A DNA stretch of 64,000 nt from Eucommia ulmoides (lineage: Eukaryota > Streptophyta > Magnoliopsida > Garryales > Eucommiaceae). The position numbers and the translations under genes are program-made. Positions 45,990-57,751 of this stretch are shown here, piece by piece. The notes below the pieces were generated by a model that had not been told where the DNA came from, did not search any database, and was given only the letters and a program-made list of their open reading frames with translations. The stretch spans positions 24,715,803-24,779,802 of the forward strand of contig CM028339.1 of assembly GCA_016647705.1 (NCBI GenBank), read 5' to 3'. How positions within the stretch are numbered: position 1 is the first letter of the stretch; every line of letters begins with the position of its first letter.

Positions 45990-48900
45990 TGGACCAATCA
46001 GTGTCTGGAAGCAAAACGCCAAGTAGTTCCAGTGACCAAAAAGTGCGCCCACGTAAATCAATACCAGATGCAAAAAATAAGGGTTTTGAAAAATGTAAAA
46101 ATAATCATTATATTGAATTCTTAGCATATATGTTACAAATAATTTGAATTCTTAGCATAAATATAAAATATAATTAAGAAAGTGATTTTTTTTTTTTTTT
46201 TTTGCCTTTATCCGTTGATTGCCATAGTACTAATAAGTCAAAAAATACCTTATATAGGGTCCCCCCCCCCCCCCCCCCCCCCCCCTTTATCAAAGTCATT
46301 TATGGAAAAACAACAAAAGAAATGGGAGAAACAAACACAGGAAGAATCAAAACCATCACTGAATGGAAGACAATTTCACTGCAATCTAAGCAGGTTTTAT
46401 GAAGTCATCGAAGCCAATCGAGAAAATTTCAAAGAAGTACATATAAATTTGCTTAAAGAAACACCATTTTGGTTGTTTTTCAAAGCTTTTATCGATAAAA
46501 AAGGTCACAATTCAACAATACACAAAGAGTGACATATAAATTTTACAATTTCTAAAGTATATGAGTAAGTTACTTTATTAACTAATCTTAATTATATCTA
46601 GAAGTCATAACTATAGAACACTCATTTGATTCTTTTTTATCATTGATTTAATTTTGAACTTAATTACTGTCTCCTTGTTAGGTCTACCAGGAAATTTGAC
46701 ATTGGTGGCAAATCTATAAAGTTAACACCACTAGAAATTTCACTGATTCTCGGTGTTAAAAATGGCCAAGTAGAGATTGATCACCACTACGGGAAAAAAA
46801 AACAACCTCACCATTTATTTCTAGACGATTCAACAATGTTAACAACATATCATCACCAAAAATGGTGTCAGTAATGCAAAATATAATCAACAGTGATGAT
46901 AAAGTTGACGTTGATGACGTTGTAAGGATATTATGTCTCTTATCTTTTGTCACCTATTTCTTCACAATGATGGGAACAACAATAAGTTGGGGATTAGTGC
47001 ACTTTATGGAGAATCCACCATCAATGAAATCATTTGCTTGGGCCACTGCTATCTACACCTACATGATTTCTTCAATCAAGAAGCAACATAGCAATTCTTT
47101 CCAAATAAAAGGGTTTATAATTGCGTTATTGGTAAGTAATAATTCATCTGTATATTGTTATTAGTTTGCCAATTAAATTTGATTCTAAGTACATATTACT
47201 TGTCAGTACATGGTTTGTGAGCATACATCTTTGTTGACACCTGAAGTTGATCAAATAGAGGAATTATCGGATGATGCTTTGTTAGCTGGAGTGCCTCGAT
47301 TTGTCAAATGGAATCTCAGTTCCTTAAGAGGAAAGCTAAACCCCAAAGCTCTTCAAAAAATCACACCTGAGACGGTAATACAAACGTTTCTTTAGGGCTA
47401 TTATTACTATGTTAAATTTCATTCATACATGTTATCTATGGATATGACAGTAAATTTCTTGCTATAATATTTGTTGTTTCAAATATTTACTGATTAAAAT
47501 ATGTACTGCAGAAAAATCTGTTACAATATATTTATAGTATTAAATGGTTGTAAGTAACAAATCATACTTAGGTTTGCTGTGAAAAAAATTGTTTGAAATC
47601 AAATAACAAATTTTGTTAATTAATTACCATGTTTGTATATTTCTTGGCATCTAATGAATTTTAATTGTAGGTCAATGAAAATGAATTAAATCCAAGCATT
47701 GTTAAGAAGGTACAAATACTTGGTAAAGAAAGGCCTAGACCCATAGTCAATAGATCAACAAGGCATTTGCAAAGGAAGAAAACACCCCAAAAAGGTTAAT
47801 CAATCTTACAAGAGGAAAGCAACGCCAGTGCATTTTCACCCACAAGGTCAAGTCCACGTTTAAGATGACATAGTACATTAAAGACACAAAGCATGTCAAA
47901 TGTGGCAAAACCTACAAGTTCAAGTCAAAAAAGGCTGAATGAAAAATATTCTTCTAAAATTCCGTCTTTTATTATTGGATTAACATAAGAATATATTAGC
48001 CAGAATGCATTTATTGATACTAGAAAGGATTTTCAAACCAAGGACACAATATCTACCAGTCCAGGTGTATGTCATCCATCCGAAACCGGAAATGAAAAGA
48101 TAAAATCAAAAACTCCTTCAACATGTCCTCCAAGTAAACCATCAACAATAAATTTTTCTATAGTTTCCAAGAAATTCGAAACAAGCAGACAACGGGCGCT
48201 TCTACAATTAAGCGAAAGTGATGAATTGGCAGCTGAAAACTATGTTTTGTCTGACACATTAGTTGAACGAGACCAAGAGATCAAAAATCTAAAAATCAAG
48301 ATTACTTTAGTAGAGAAAAAGTGTGATGAAATTCAGTTGCAAAATGAACAACTACACAATGAAAACATGCAGTTGAGAAAAGATATGTCTACTAGAGATG
48401 AGCTGAGAGCTGAATTGTCCACTAAGGAAAATAGGATCAAAGAGGTAGAAGAAGAAAACAGATGTTTGAAGGAAAGAATTCGTCAATCAAACTTAAAGTT
48501 TCAACTTGAGAATGAGAAACTAGATTCAAGAGGTTTTTCAAATCAAACAACATCATTTGATGAACAAGAAAAGACGATTGAAAATGTCTCTAGTCCTCCC
48601 AAGATAACAAAGCCTACAAAAGAAGAATCATCTCTAGTATGTAAAATTAAAGGTCGAAAGCGGAAAAGAGTTGTCAAAAGCGATTTTGTCTATGAGCCAC
48701 AAAGGAAAATGCAGCGCACAAAATATTTCAGAAGAAGTTATTGATGTTGATGATATTCCTTTAATAGAAAAGTTGCCAAAGGAAAAGCCAAAAACATTTC
48801 CAAACCAACAAAAAATTTCTGTGGGGAATGCAATGTCAGACAATGATTGGGAAAAGCTTAGGCATATTTACAAGAAGGCAAAACATGAGTAAGAATTTAT

Positions 48901-50091
48901 AACCTAATTAAACTTGGATTTTATTTTTATTTTTATTTTAAATCATTCAAATCTAACAAATTATTCAACAGCATCAATATATGGACCGAATGCGACATCT
49001 TTTCCAATGTCAAATTGCATGACTTAATTGATATCATCGAGGACCAACAATTAACGACCCAGGTAAAATTTCGCATTATTTCTAAATATACTATCCAATC
49101 AACCAATTTTTGTATGTGTTATGGTGTAGGTAATTGATAGTTTTAGTGAGATACAACTATCATAACAAAAGAAAATGAGAACAAGGACAAAAAGTACAAG
49201 TCAAGTTAAAAAATAAAAAATAAAATAAAATAAAAAATCATGATTATGCCAAATTTAAGTTGGGTAAAAACTCTTCTATTTCTCCTAAATCTAATAACAT
49301 AATTTGTTTTCCTACTTTCTACTGCTTTAATAAATAACCACCAAACATCATATAATATGACACTAGATGCAAACTAATTTTTTATTGTATGCAATTAAAC
49401 AGACAATAGTGAAGGGGAAAAGAGAAGCAATGATCAAAGAGTAGCTAGACAAAAAATTAGAAGTGGGACTTTCTAAACGTTGCCCATTTATTTTATTCCC
49501 AATCAACACTTCTGGTAGGAAAAATTTGCTATGTCATTGGAGTTTATTAGTTTTCGAGACAAAATCAGATTCTTTGAAACATTTCAATTCCTTGCAATCT
49601 CAGTCTACTCATGATCCATATATGAAAAATGCAAAATCGATGGTAATATACTTATCCTTGTATTTTATATTCCAATTTTTTCTTTATACTATTATTTTTG
49701 GATTACTAACTATAATTATAATTACAATTAAAGAAATTATATATCATGGATTACTTCAAATGGAACGTGACCGCACCACATTTTACAATGAAAGATATAG
49801 AACCAAAACTTGAAGTCATGAGAAACAACCCAATCCAATCTGACAACATGTGAGTAATAAGCAAAGAATGATTTGATTTGTTCATTCATTTATTATATTT
49901 TCATTAATTACAACTTTTGTTATGTTTCAAGCCAGATTGTGGATCTATTGTGACATATATAATGCGGAAATATTGCCTTAGAAAGCAAAAAAGTATTGCA
50001 TGTTCAGATGGCAGAAATATTGCAATACAAGAGAGATGTCAACTCATTCATGACATATTGAACAACATGCATAGTAGCTGTCCAGTAAGCT
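45990..50091 (+). pseudogene. Ulp1-like (C48) cysteine protease gene, spliced, decayed
   Basis: A plausible exon series with GT/AG ends: 45990-46090, 46290-46503, 46682-47131, 47207-47374, 47671-48892, 48973-49061, 49402-49642, 49734-49850, 49932-50091. The N-terminal part (KSIKLTPLEISLILGVKNGQ; WGLVHFMENPP) resembles the DUF1985/plant-mobile-type region that precedes Ulp1 domains in plant transposon genes. The middle is a coiled coil then a basic stretch (KGRKRKRVVKSD). The C-terminal protease keeps His (49535, CHWSLLVF) and Cys (49938, PDCGSIV), but the Asp is Asn (49586, HFNSL). Stops at 47797, 47866, 47986 and 49448 each fit one C-to-T change, and frameshifts lie near 46860 and 48700. It would cleave SUMO-like tags if alive. 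Such genes often ride in Mutator-like elements; the MULE transposase end at 51414 faces it. Confidence 0.6.
46261..46285 (+). repeat. Run of 25 C at an intron-exon edge
   Basis: A pure C tract just before the exon starting near 46290, where a pyrimidine tract is expected. Confidence 0.9.
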
Positions 50092-51413
50092 TTTTTATTT
50101 TTATTTTTTATTTTTTTAAAAAAAAAAAATCAATACTTCTTAATTTCTAACTTGCAAACCCATCTATTTATTAAGTGATAACCTCAAAAAATATTGTTTT
50201 TACATGAATGTAAAATCCATATATTTTACTTGCTAGATTGTAATTGAACATTCTCTTTCACAAATTGATCATCTGTTGGTCATCAATAGAACAGTTAGTC
50301 ACTGCATTGGCTAACTGTTTAGAGAAAAAGCTATTGACAACAAGATTTATATGTTATGCCCATGAAAAATGAAATGACCTGCCAAAAATTAACTGTCTTC
50401 AACAAAAATCAAAATTTTCCAAAAGAGTAAGATAGTAAGTTTTTTTCTAAAATTTGTTGTGCTATAATTTTACACTTGTCCATACAAATGATTATTAATT
50501 CATCAAGTTAAATAATTGCAGGCCTGATCGAAGATAGACTACCAAGAGATCAGACATGATCAACGCGAAAAATTTCTTAAATCTTGAGAAGAGAGAAATC
50601 ACATGTAAATTGTGAGACATTAATACAATCTTATTTTTTCAGTCAATATATTCCAATGCCAATTTGTCAAGAGTTTTAATTTGGATCTATTTGTGTTCAT
50701 GAGCAATATTAGACTTGAGTCAAAAATTTAGAATACAAATCCAAATATGAGAATTCAATTGATCATAATAAAAAGAGCCTTTTGTTTGTTAAAATCATAA
50801 ATGAGTAATTTTGTACTCTGAATTTTGGTTATTTCCTAAATTTGAGTTTGATCAACTGGTGATTGATTAGCATTCTATCATTTTCTCTTGTTAATTAAAA
50901 TTTTATGGTGACATTTCATCATTCATACTGTTGTATTGTATGAAAGACAACTTTTGAAAGATGTTGAATATAGGTGAAATTTGTAACTACCTTATGCTTT
51001 ACCTACTTCTTAATAAATTACAATATATGTTCTTCTTTTTGTAACACCTATTTTTTTTAAACATATTGAAACTAGAATACATTTTACAAAATGCACTCCA
51101 CCAAATCAGGAAGAAAGCAATTTATCAATCCACTAAATAAAAAGTTCAATAAAAAAATTTAGTGCAATAAGTTCTAAAAAAATTTACTACCTGACAATTT
51201 CTCAAATTGATTAACATCTTTCAGGACACAATATTTTATTAGATAAGTATATATATCATAATTGCTTTTAAGAATAAATGGATTAATATTTAATTGCAAA
51301 ATCATTATAACATTAACAAACAATATAAAACTATAAATGACTCCACAAATTAATACAACGAATTTAATACAAAGAAATGAAAAATAAAATATACAAATAT
51401 ATGCAAACTAAAA
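50092..51413. other. AT-rich stretch between convergent genes
   Basis: It may hold a last small exon of the protease gene near 50522 (after aattgcag). Otherwise nothing recognised. Confidence 0.4.
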
Positions 51414-51761
51414 TCAAATTGGCTCTTTACAAGTCTTCCTATTATGATTAGTTCCACTGCAGTGACTACACTTAATCTTCTTCTTATTTATCACTTCACC
51501 TTTACTTGGTAACCTACTTTTCCTTGGACGTCCACGTGGTCGTTTTGTTATTGGAGGCAAAATCTCAATTCCTTCATTTGCTAATGTGCTTTTTCCCACC
51601 GTCGGAACAACAAAAATTCTATCTTCATAACTTAACCGATAATAACTCGTGTGAAAATACTCTTCAACAAACAAATTCAAGTCTCAATTCGAACTCGATA
51701 TAGCTGCACACGCATGGGCACAAAGGAAGCCATTAATTTGCCATCTAAACAAGAATATGTT
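51414..51761 (-). pseudogene. MULE (MuDR-type) transposase, C-terminal end
   Basis: In one minus-strand frame: WQINGFLCAHACAAI, the end of a SWIM zinc finger (C..H pattern), then EEYFHTSYYRLSYEDRIF, an AT-hook-like RPRGRPRK, and a terminal knuckle CSHCSGTNHNRKTC. This is the standard tail of plant Mutator-like transposases. A TGA between the SWIM part and EEYF fits CGA mutation. The rest of the transposase would lie to the right but is cut by the copia LTR at 51762. Its stop lies 1.3 kb from the last Ulp1 exon, in convergent orientation. Confidence 0.75.
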
Positions 51762-52204
51762 TGTTAAAGGGTAGTTAGGTCTTTTCTATATTAATTAGGG
51801 TTTCCCGTACGGTTTAGGTTTTACCGTATTGTTTCCTAATTCTTATTATAAATAGTGAGAGAGGCTAATACAATAGTAAGACTTCTCGTTTTTCTCATAT
51901 TACCTTTTTACTTTATCATGGTATCCAGAGCAGGTTATGGGAGATTGATTCCATACATATGTTCTAACCAATTTTTATTTTTTTCCCTTTCCTTGTCTAC
52001 TGTTCATACGAAAAAAAAAAACTCTACTGAAACCCTAGCAGCCCACAAACCCTCGCCGCCGCCGCTCCCCACAATCAGATCCGAGCCTCGCCGTCATCGC
52101 CCAGGCTATTCTGAGCCTCTTCATCACCATCGCAAACCATTCTCGCACTGTACCTTCATCGCGAACCAGAGCTCATACTCGCTGTCCAACATAGACGTCG
52201 CTTA
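51762..52204 (+). mobile_element. 5' end of a short-LTR Ty1/copia element
   Basis: A 157-base LTR (51762-51918, TGTTAAAGG to TTTATCA) is followed at once by TGGTATCCAGAGC (51919-51931), a Met-tRNA-type PBS, and about 270 bases of leader. Short LTRs suggest an Ale-like lineage. Gag and pol are absent: the element is cut at 52204, where copia-like copy B begins. Confidence 0.6.
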
Positions 52205-52731
52205 CTAGTCTACCGAATGATCTAGAGAGTTCGCCTTATAACCACAGGTCGACTTACCTATTGACCGACTATTACTGGAACACCTCTCCTTAATTCATTT
52301 TCATTCAATTTCTTCGACGTTTTCGCCCCTTTAACCAATTTCTTTTCTCGGTTAGTTCCACTAAATCCTTAAATTCAATTTTAATCAATTATCTTTCTTC
52401 AATTACACATAAGAGAAAATAATTAAACTGATTAGGATCCTATAAAAAACACACATAATTATAAAAAAATATTTTGTGTCGTGTGTGATCCTAATCGGGA
52501 TATATTAAGAGTAAAAATTTAACCTGAGTTATTTTTCTTAGATTCTTTAAATTCTTCGATCTCTTAACGTTCATCATCTTTGTCATTATCTTTAGCATCC
52601 ATTCAGTATTTGTCACAATATCTTCATGATAATCCCATAACTGGAACTAATAAACTGAAATACTCAATCAAACCATTAGTTTCTAAAAAAATATCAATAT
52701 TTAATTGTCCATGAAAATCTTAGGATCAACA
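52205..52731 (-). repeat. 3' LTR of copy B, truncated
   Basis: Only the first 527 bases of the LTR (in its own orientation) remain, starting TGTTGATCC at 52731. The rest was removed at the junction with the short-LTR copia fragment. Confidence 0.75.
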
Positions 52732-52746
52732 ATCTCCCACTTTTTT
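52732..52746 (-). other. Polypurine tract, copy B
   Basis: Minus strand AAAAAAGTGGGAGAT abuts the 3' LTR. Confidence 0.65.
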
Positions 52747-54123
52747 ATGATGACAATTAACTTTGATTTTTTGTCAAAGTAATATGTAACCACACTCCCC
52801 CTGAATCCGAGAACGGGTTTTATAACTCATTAAAGCACAGTCATGAAGATAATCATAAGATATTCAACAAAGCACAAAGTTCAAAATGATAAATAACTCT
52901 AACTCCCCCCTAAGATATTCAACAAAACAATTTAAGTTCCCCTTTAAGAAATTCAATAAAACATTAATAAATTCTCTCCCTTTTTCATCTCAAAAAGTGG
53001 GGAAGGGGAACCACAAATAAACACTACTCTAGGCCATCATATAATATACTTGAAAGAGTAAACTTAAAATAATTAAATCAGGATATATATATTTAACTCG
53101 TTTAAAAGCACATTGAATCAACTCATAAATTCATTTTTAAGAATCAAAACTCATTTTAACAAATCAACTTTTAGGCACAAAATATCAACACTATGTGGAT
53201 CATCATTATAGCTCAATATTTATATAATCAAGTCTACTCAATCCATCAAAATCCACAAATTACTAAATTAAGTCTGTATGTCTTTCTCATGATACCAAAT
53301 AATATCAAGCCATGTAATCTTTAATGCACTAGAACAAGAAATATATCTCAATAATAGTATGCGTATTAAAGGTATTATTTATCCCTTTCTCAATAATAAT
53401 CATTTAAAAACTAGGAGATATGAAACTTACGAGAAGAACATATTATCATGTATATAGCAAGATACTTAATATCTATAAATATTTCCATATGCACAAAGTA
53501 TCAACCTAAAACATTAAGCACAGATTAAAACACCATGAATATTCAAATGATCGCATATATGGTATAAAAAACATACTTAATAAAATTTCATAAAAGAATA
53601 CCACTCGTGATCTGCTTAATCTCATTCAATATATCAGTCAAATAAGATCATGCTAAAAACTGATTTTATCAAATATACAAGAGATAACTCAGGCTTAATC
53701 AATGAATCAATATTAGCTAACAATAAAATTTTCTATAAGCATATAATCAAGCTTATGAGCAATTTAAATCAAATAAATTATTAGACACAATCATGCATTT
53801 TAATAAATCAAGGTGAACTTAATTTAATTTATTTGTATAAAAGATGCATTCATGAATAAGAGCACATTGTACAAATAATCTTACTAAAATGCATATGGAA
53901 CAAATTATTGATAATACTTAGTGAGATCATAAGCATTCGATTCATTTTCTAAATCACGTAACATGTTTTAAAATTAATATATGATTACTACTTGATATAA
54001 GCACATAAAAATATGTTAATATACTTTAACTAAATATGATTCCCATAATCACCATATAATATTTTCAAGACAAAAAATAAACACATCATTGAAAATAGGT
54101 ATTAGAAATCATCACCAACTTAT
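52747..54123 (-). other. Copy B noncoding region between gag and PPT
   Basis: AT-rich, no ORF. Its left part is homologous to 2883-3006 plus 8409-8885 of copy A. Confidence 0.55.
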
Positions 54124-55280
54124 CTATTTGGCAAGTTGGGCACCTCCCTCTTTAAAAAATTTAATGAATTTAAAATGTGGAGGGTTAGGAGTACATTTTC
54201 TATCTTTTGGAACAACTTTGCTCTTTACCTCATTTATATCAATGATTGATTTGGGTGTGCAATTCTTCTTTGCTTGTCCGTATCCTTTCAACCTTTGATT
54301 TTTTCCGTTTGATTCATTGATACTTCCATTTGCTCGGGTCACTTGTGGCTTCCTGGAGATATCCCATCTTGGTTTTGAAAATCATTTTCTAATTGCATGT
54401 TTCGCTTGTGGCTTCTTTGTAATTTCACATTCTGTTTTGGGTACATCTTTTGTTTTGCACGCGTCGCTTGTGGATCTTTGGTGACTTCCTATTTTAACTT
54501 TGATTTAACTTCTTTGTTTGCTCCTTCATGTCCATTTCCGAAATTATGTAATTCTGCACAAGGCATTTTAATAGTTCTCTTCGGTATCCATTTCATTTTG
54601 GATCCGTCCTTATTAGACATAAATTTAGGGTTCCGAAACGGACATGATACTTTAAAATGCCCAACTTTATTACAATAATAACATCTCAAATCTAATTTAT
54701 CATAGAAAACACAATATGTAAAACAAGAATAATTTCTAACAATAGCCACATAATTATCATTGGCTTGTGATAAAGAATGAGAAGATGAAGCATATCAACT
54801 TTGCCTAGAAAAATCATTCTCAAAATCTTTTGAAACAGTCTTAAGGTCGGATTTTGATTTTTCAAATTTTTTCTTAAATAAATCAATTTTAGAAACAAGA
54901 TCTGACATTTGCCTGGAAATCATATCAAAATTATTTTTTAAAACACTGTTTTCATTTTCAAGAGGATCCACTTTAGAGAGCAAATTATTAATTTCAAAAA
55001 CAACATCCGAGAATTCTTTTGTACCACAATAATTATCCAAATGCAATTTAGATTTTTAGACATTTTTTCTACCATTTTCAAAAGAATCAATTTTTCTCTT
55101 TAAACTCAATATCTCTTTAGCAAAAAGTAGTGTGACAGAAAATAATTTTTCTATAATAATATGGACATTTTTATTATCATCATTTCCATCACTACCACTA
55201 AAATCACAGGAATCATACATCATATTATCATATAAGGATATATCACCATCAAGAAAGGATACAAAAAACACATCATTCAT
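54124..55280 (-). pseudogene. Gag-like ORF of copy B
   Basis: Starts MNDVFFVSFLDGDISLYDN at 55280, 57 bases after the PBS. A coiled coil follows (NNLLSKVDPLENENSVLKNN; KKKFEKSKSDLKTVSKDFEN), then an intact knuckle CYYCNKVGHFKVSC near 54650-54695 and a Lys-rich tail ending KEGGAQLAK. Three in-frame stops (55056, 54795, 54489) and one frameshift near 54345 break about 385 codons. It has the same plan as copy A, which kept the C-terminal end but lost the knuckle. It would coat element RNA. Confidence 0.6.
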
Positions 55281-55336
55281 GGTGAGTGCACGTGGCCGGT
55301 TTAGCTAGGATATTACGCCTAATCGAGCTAAAACAA

Positions 55337-55348
55337 GCTCTGATACCA
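55337..55348 (-). other. Primer-binding site of copy B
   Basis: Minus strand TGGTATCAGAGC, a perfect initiator Met tRNA complement, two bases after the LTR end. Confidence 0.8.
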
Positions 55349-57284
55349 ATTGTTGTCCTAGTGAGCTACCCAAGAAGGGGGGTGAATTGAGTACTGATAA
55401 AATTTAATCCAAATATTAATACTTCAAATATTCAAATAATTAATTTAATCCTAAATTAATTATTATCTCTTTATAGCAGCGGGAATATATTATTAACTAG
55501 ATGGACACCAAACAACAATATCTAAGTAACGTAATAAAGCAACATACCATGATATATCTTGGTTCACCAAGTTACTCTTGGCTAATCCAATCCTCCGAGC
55601 CCCACGGAGATTCATACCCACTAATCACTAAGATTCCTTTAAATGGGTAGGTACTAAATCTTTACACAAAGATTCTTTTCGCAGGCTTAGAATCAACCTT
55701 TACAAATTTCTTTTTCACATGCTAAGGTATAAACTTATCTTTTTCACAGGCTGAAGATTAACCATTTCTTTTTCTCAGGCTCAAGAATAACATTATCTTT
55801 TTCCCAAACTCAAGACTAACCTAATCCATTCACAGGCTAAGAATCAAACCTATTTCTTTTATACCTTAGGTTAAGAATTAAACCTCACAATCACTCCAAG
55901 TATCCTTTTCCCAGGGAAGGATGAAACCTTTATAATTCCCTCACAATTAATCCTAATTAGGAAGAATCACACCTAAACCCTTTTCAAGGGAAAAGAGTAA
56001 CCTAACCTTTTTGTATTTTAGGAAAAAATCAAACCTTAATCTCTTTACTGGAAGAGATCGAAACTCAAAGCTACCCTTGATTAGATATTCTCAATAATAT
56101 ATAATCCGCACACAACTCACCAATTACAAAATTGATAAACTTTTTCCCACTAAGAGCTTCTATCACTCCAGATTAATTAATACTCAATTAATGTCCCGAT
56201 ACTAGTGATAGAAATAAAGTGAGAAAACAAAATCTGATTATAATAAAGAATGCAGGTAGTACAATTAAGCACTTAATCAGATTAGCACACAAATCGTTAT
56301 TAAAAGATTTTTATGCTTTCAAAGTTCAAAAACGATTTCTCAAAAAGATCAATTCACCAAGCAAGTAATAATAATAAAATACTCAATTAAAGAATAAGCT
56401 TGGAATGATCTCACTAGAAAAACACCGAATAGATTGCACGTAGTATCGCAAGACAGCTTAGATTGGTGACGCTAACTCAAATAGCGTTTTAACTCAAGAA
56501 CTTTTCAATAATCGATCTCACAATTGATCTCTCAAGATAGTATTAGAATGAAGACTCTTAAAAAAATTTAGAAACTGAATAGTTCTTGATATTGTGTGTA
56601 TCTTATGTGAAATCCGCAGGTCTCTTTTAATAGCTCTCAAACTAAACCTCCAACGGTTAGTTTTCAAATGTTATGTCAATAAATGACACATATAGACCTC
56701 ATATATCATATAGATTTATAATGGCTATATTTAACCAATAATATAACTTCTAAATCTCTCAATTTAGTACCCAAAATAATTTGATCTTAATCAATGAAAG
56801 TATAGAAAGAATTATATCTAAGTATATGGACTAAATAGTAAGGTATAAATAAAATCCCTTAAATCTCTCCCATATCTTTAGCCCAAAATATTCTCCACCA
56901 AAATAGCAATAATTAAACTCAAAATTCGCAGGTTATAAGGATTTTAAAGATATTTTATAACGGCTACTTTTCAAATACGATGTCATTAAATGACACCCCA
57001 AGACCCCATACATCATATATGTTCAAAATAGATATTTTTCATTTAAAAATATTCTTGGAAAATCTCATTTTTGTCCTTAAACATTTTTAAATCGAAATTC
57101 ATCAAAATAAAAAGTATTAAAGCACTTTAATAAAAATAACATTTAATTAAATAGACCAAATTAATAGGGATAATAGAATAGACAAATCATATCTTAATTA
57201 AGTTTAGATCCCTAAGATATCTCTCATATCCTAACCATAAAACGACTAGTATTTGAATAAATCTCAAAATTCACAAATCTTGAA

Positions 57285-57590
57285 ACTGACCATCGGTTAA
57301 CCAGCCAACACCCATCAGTCGACCTCCCAATTCAAGACGTAGCCCAAGCCAAAATTGCTTCGCCATCAGTCGACTTACCTATTGACCGGACAATCTAGAG
57401 ACTTTCAAGTCGACCTACCTGTCGTCCGGAAGATCCAAAGAGTTTATCCTCTAAGCACATGTCGACTTACCTATCGACCGGACAATTCAGAGAGTTCTAT
57501 AAGTCGATTTACCTGTCGACCGAATGATCCAAAGAGTTCGCCTTATAACCACAGGTCAACTTACTTGTCGACCAATCATTGTTGGATCAC
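57285..57590. repeat. GTCGAC-type array with about 55-base units
   Basis: Five clearest units: GTCGACTTACCTATCGACCG followed by a spacer resembling gacaatccagagagtt. Paired TCGAC words seven bases apart give a hairpin-like or dimeric site. Confidence 0.65.
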
Positions 57591-57751
57591 CTCTTCGTAA
57601 TTCATTTTCATTCAATTTCTTCGACGTTTTGGTCCCTTTAACCGATTTCTTTTCTCGGTTAGCTCTACTAAATCCTTAAATTCAATTTTAATCAATTATC
57701 TTTTTTCAATTACACATAGGAGCAAATAATTTAACTAATTAGGATCATATC

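Noticed and set aside
46202..46402. ORF with a polyproline run
   Set aside because: The prolines come from the 25-C tract, in a frame different from that of the Ulp1-like exon.
51855..52208. Pro/His-rich plus-strand ORF
   Set aside because: It crosses the LTR, PBS and leader of a truncated copia element.
57285..57590. Second CRISPR-like appearance (regular repeats with spacers)
   Set aside because: Spacers are themselves repeats of one phrase, and the array is part of an LTR family.
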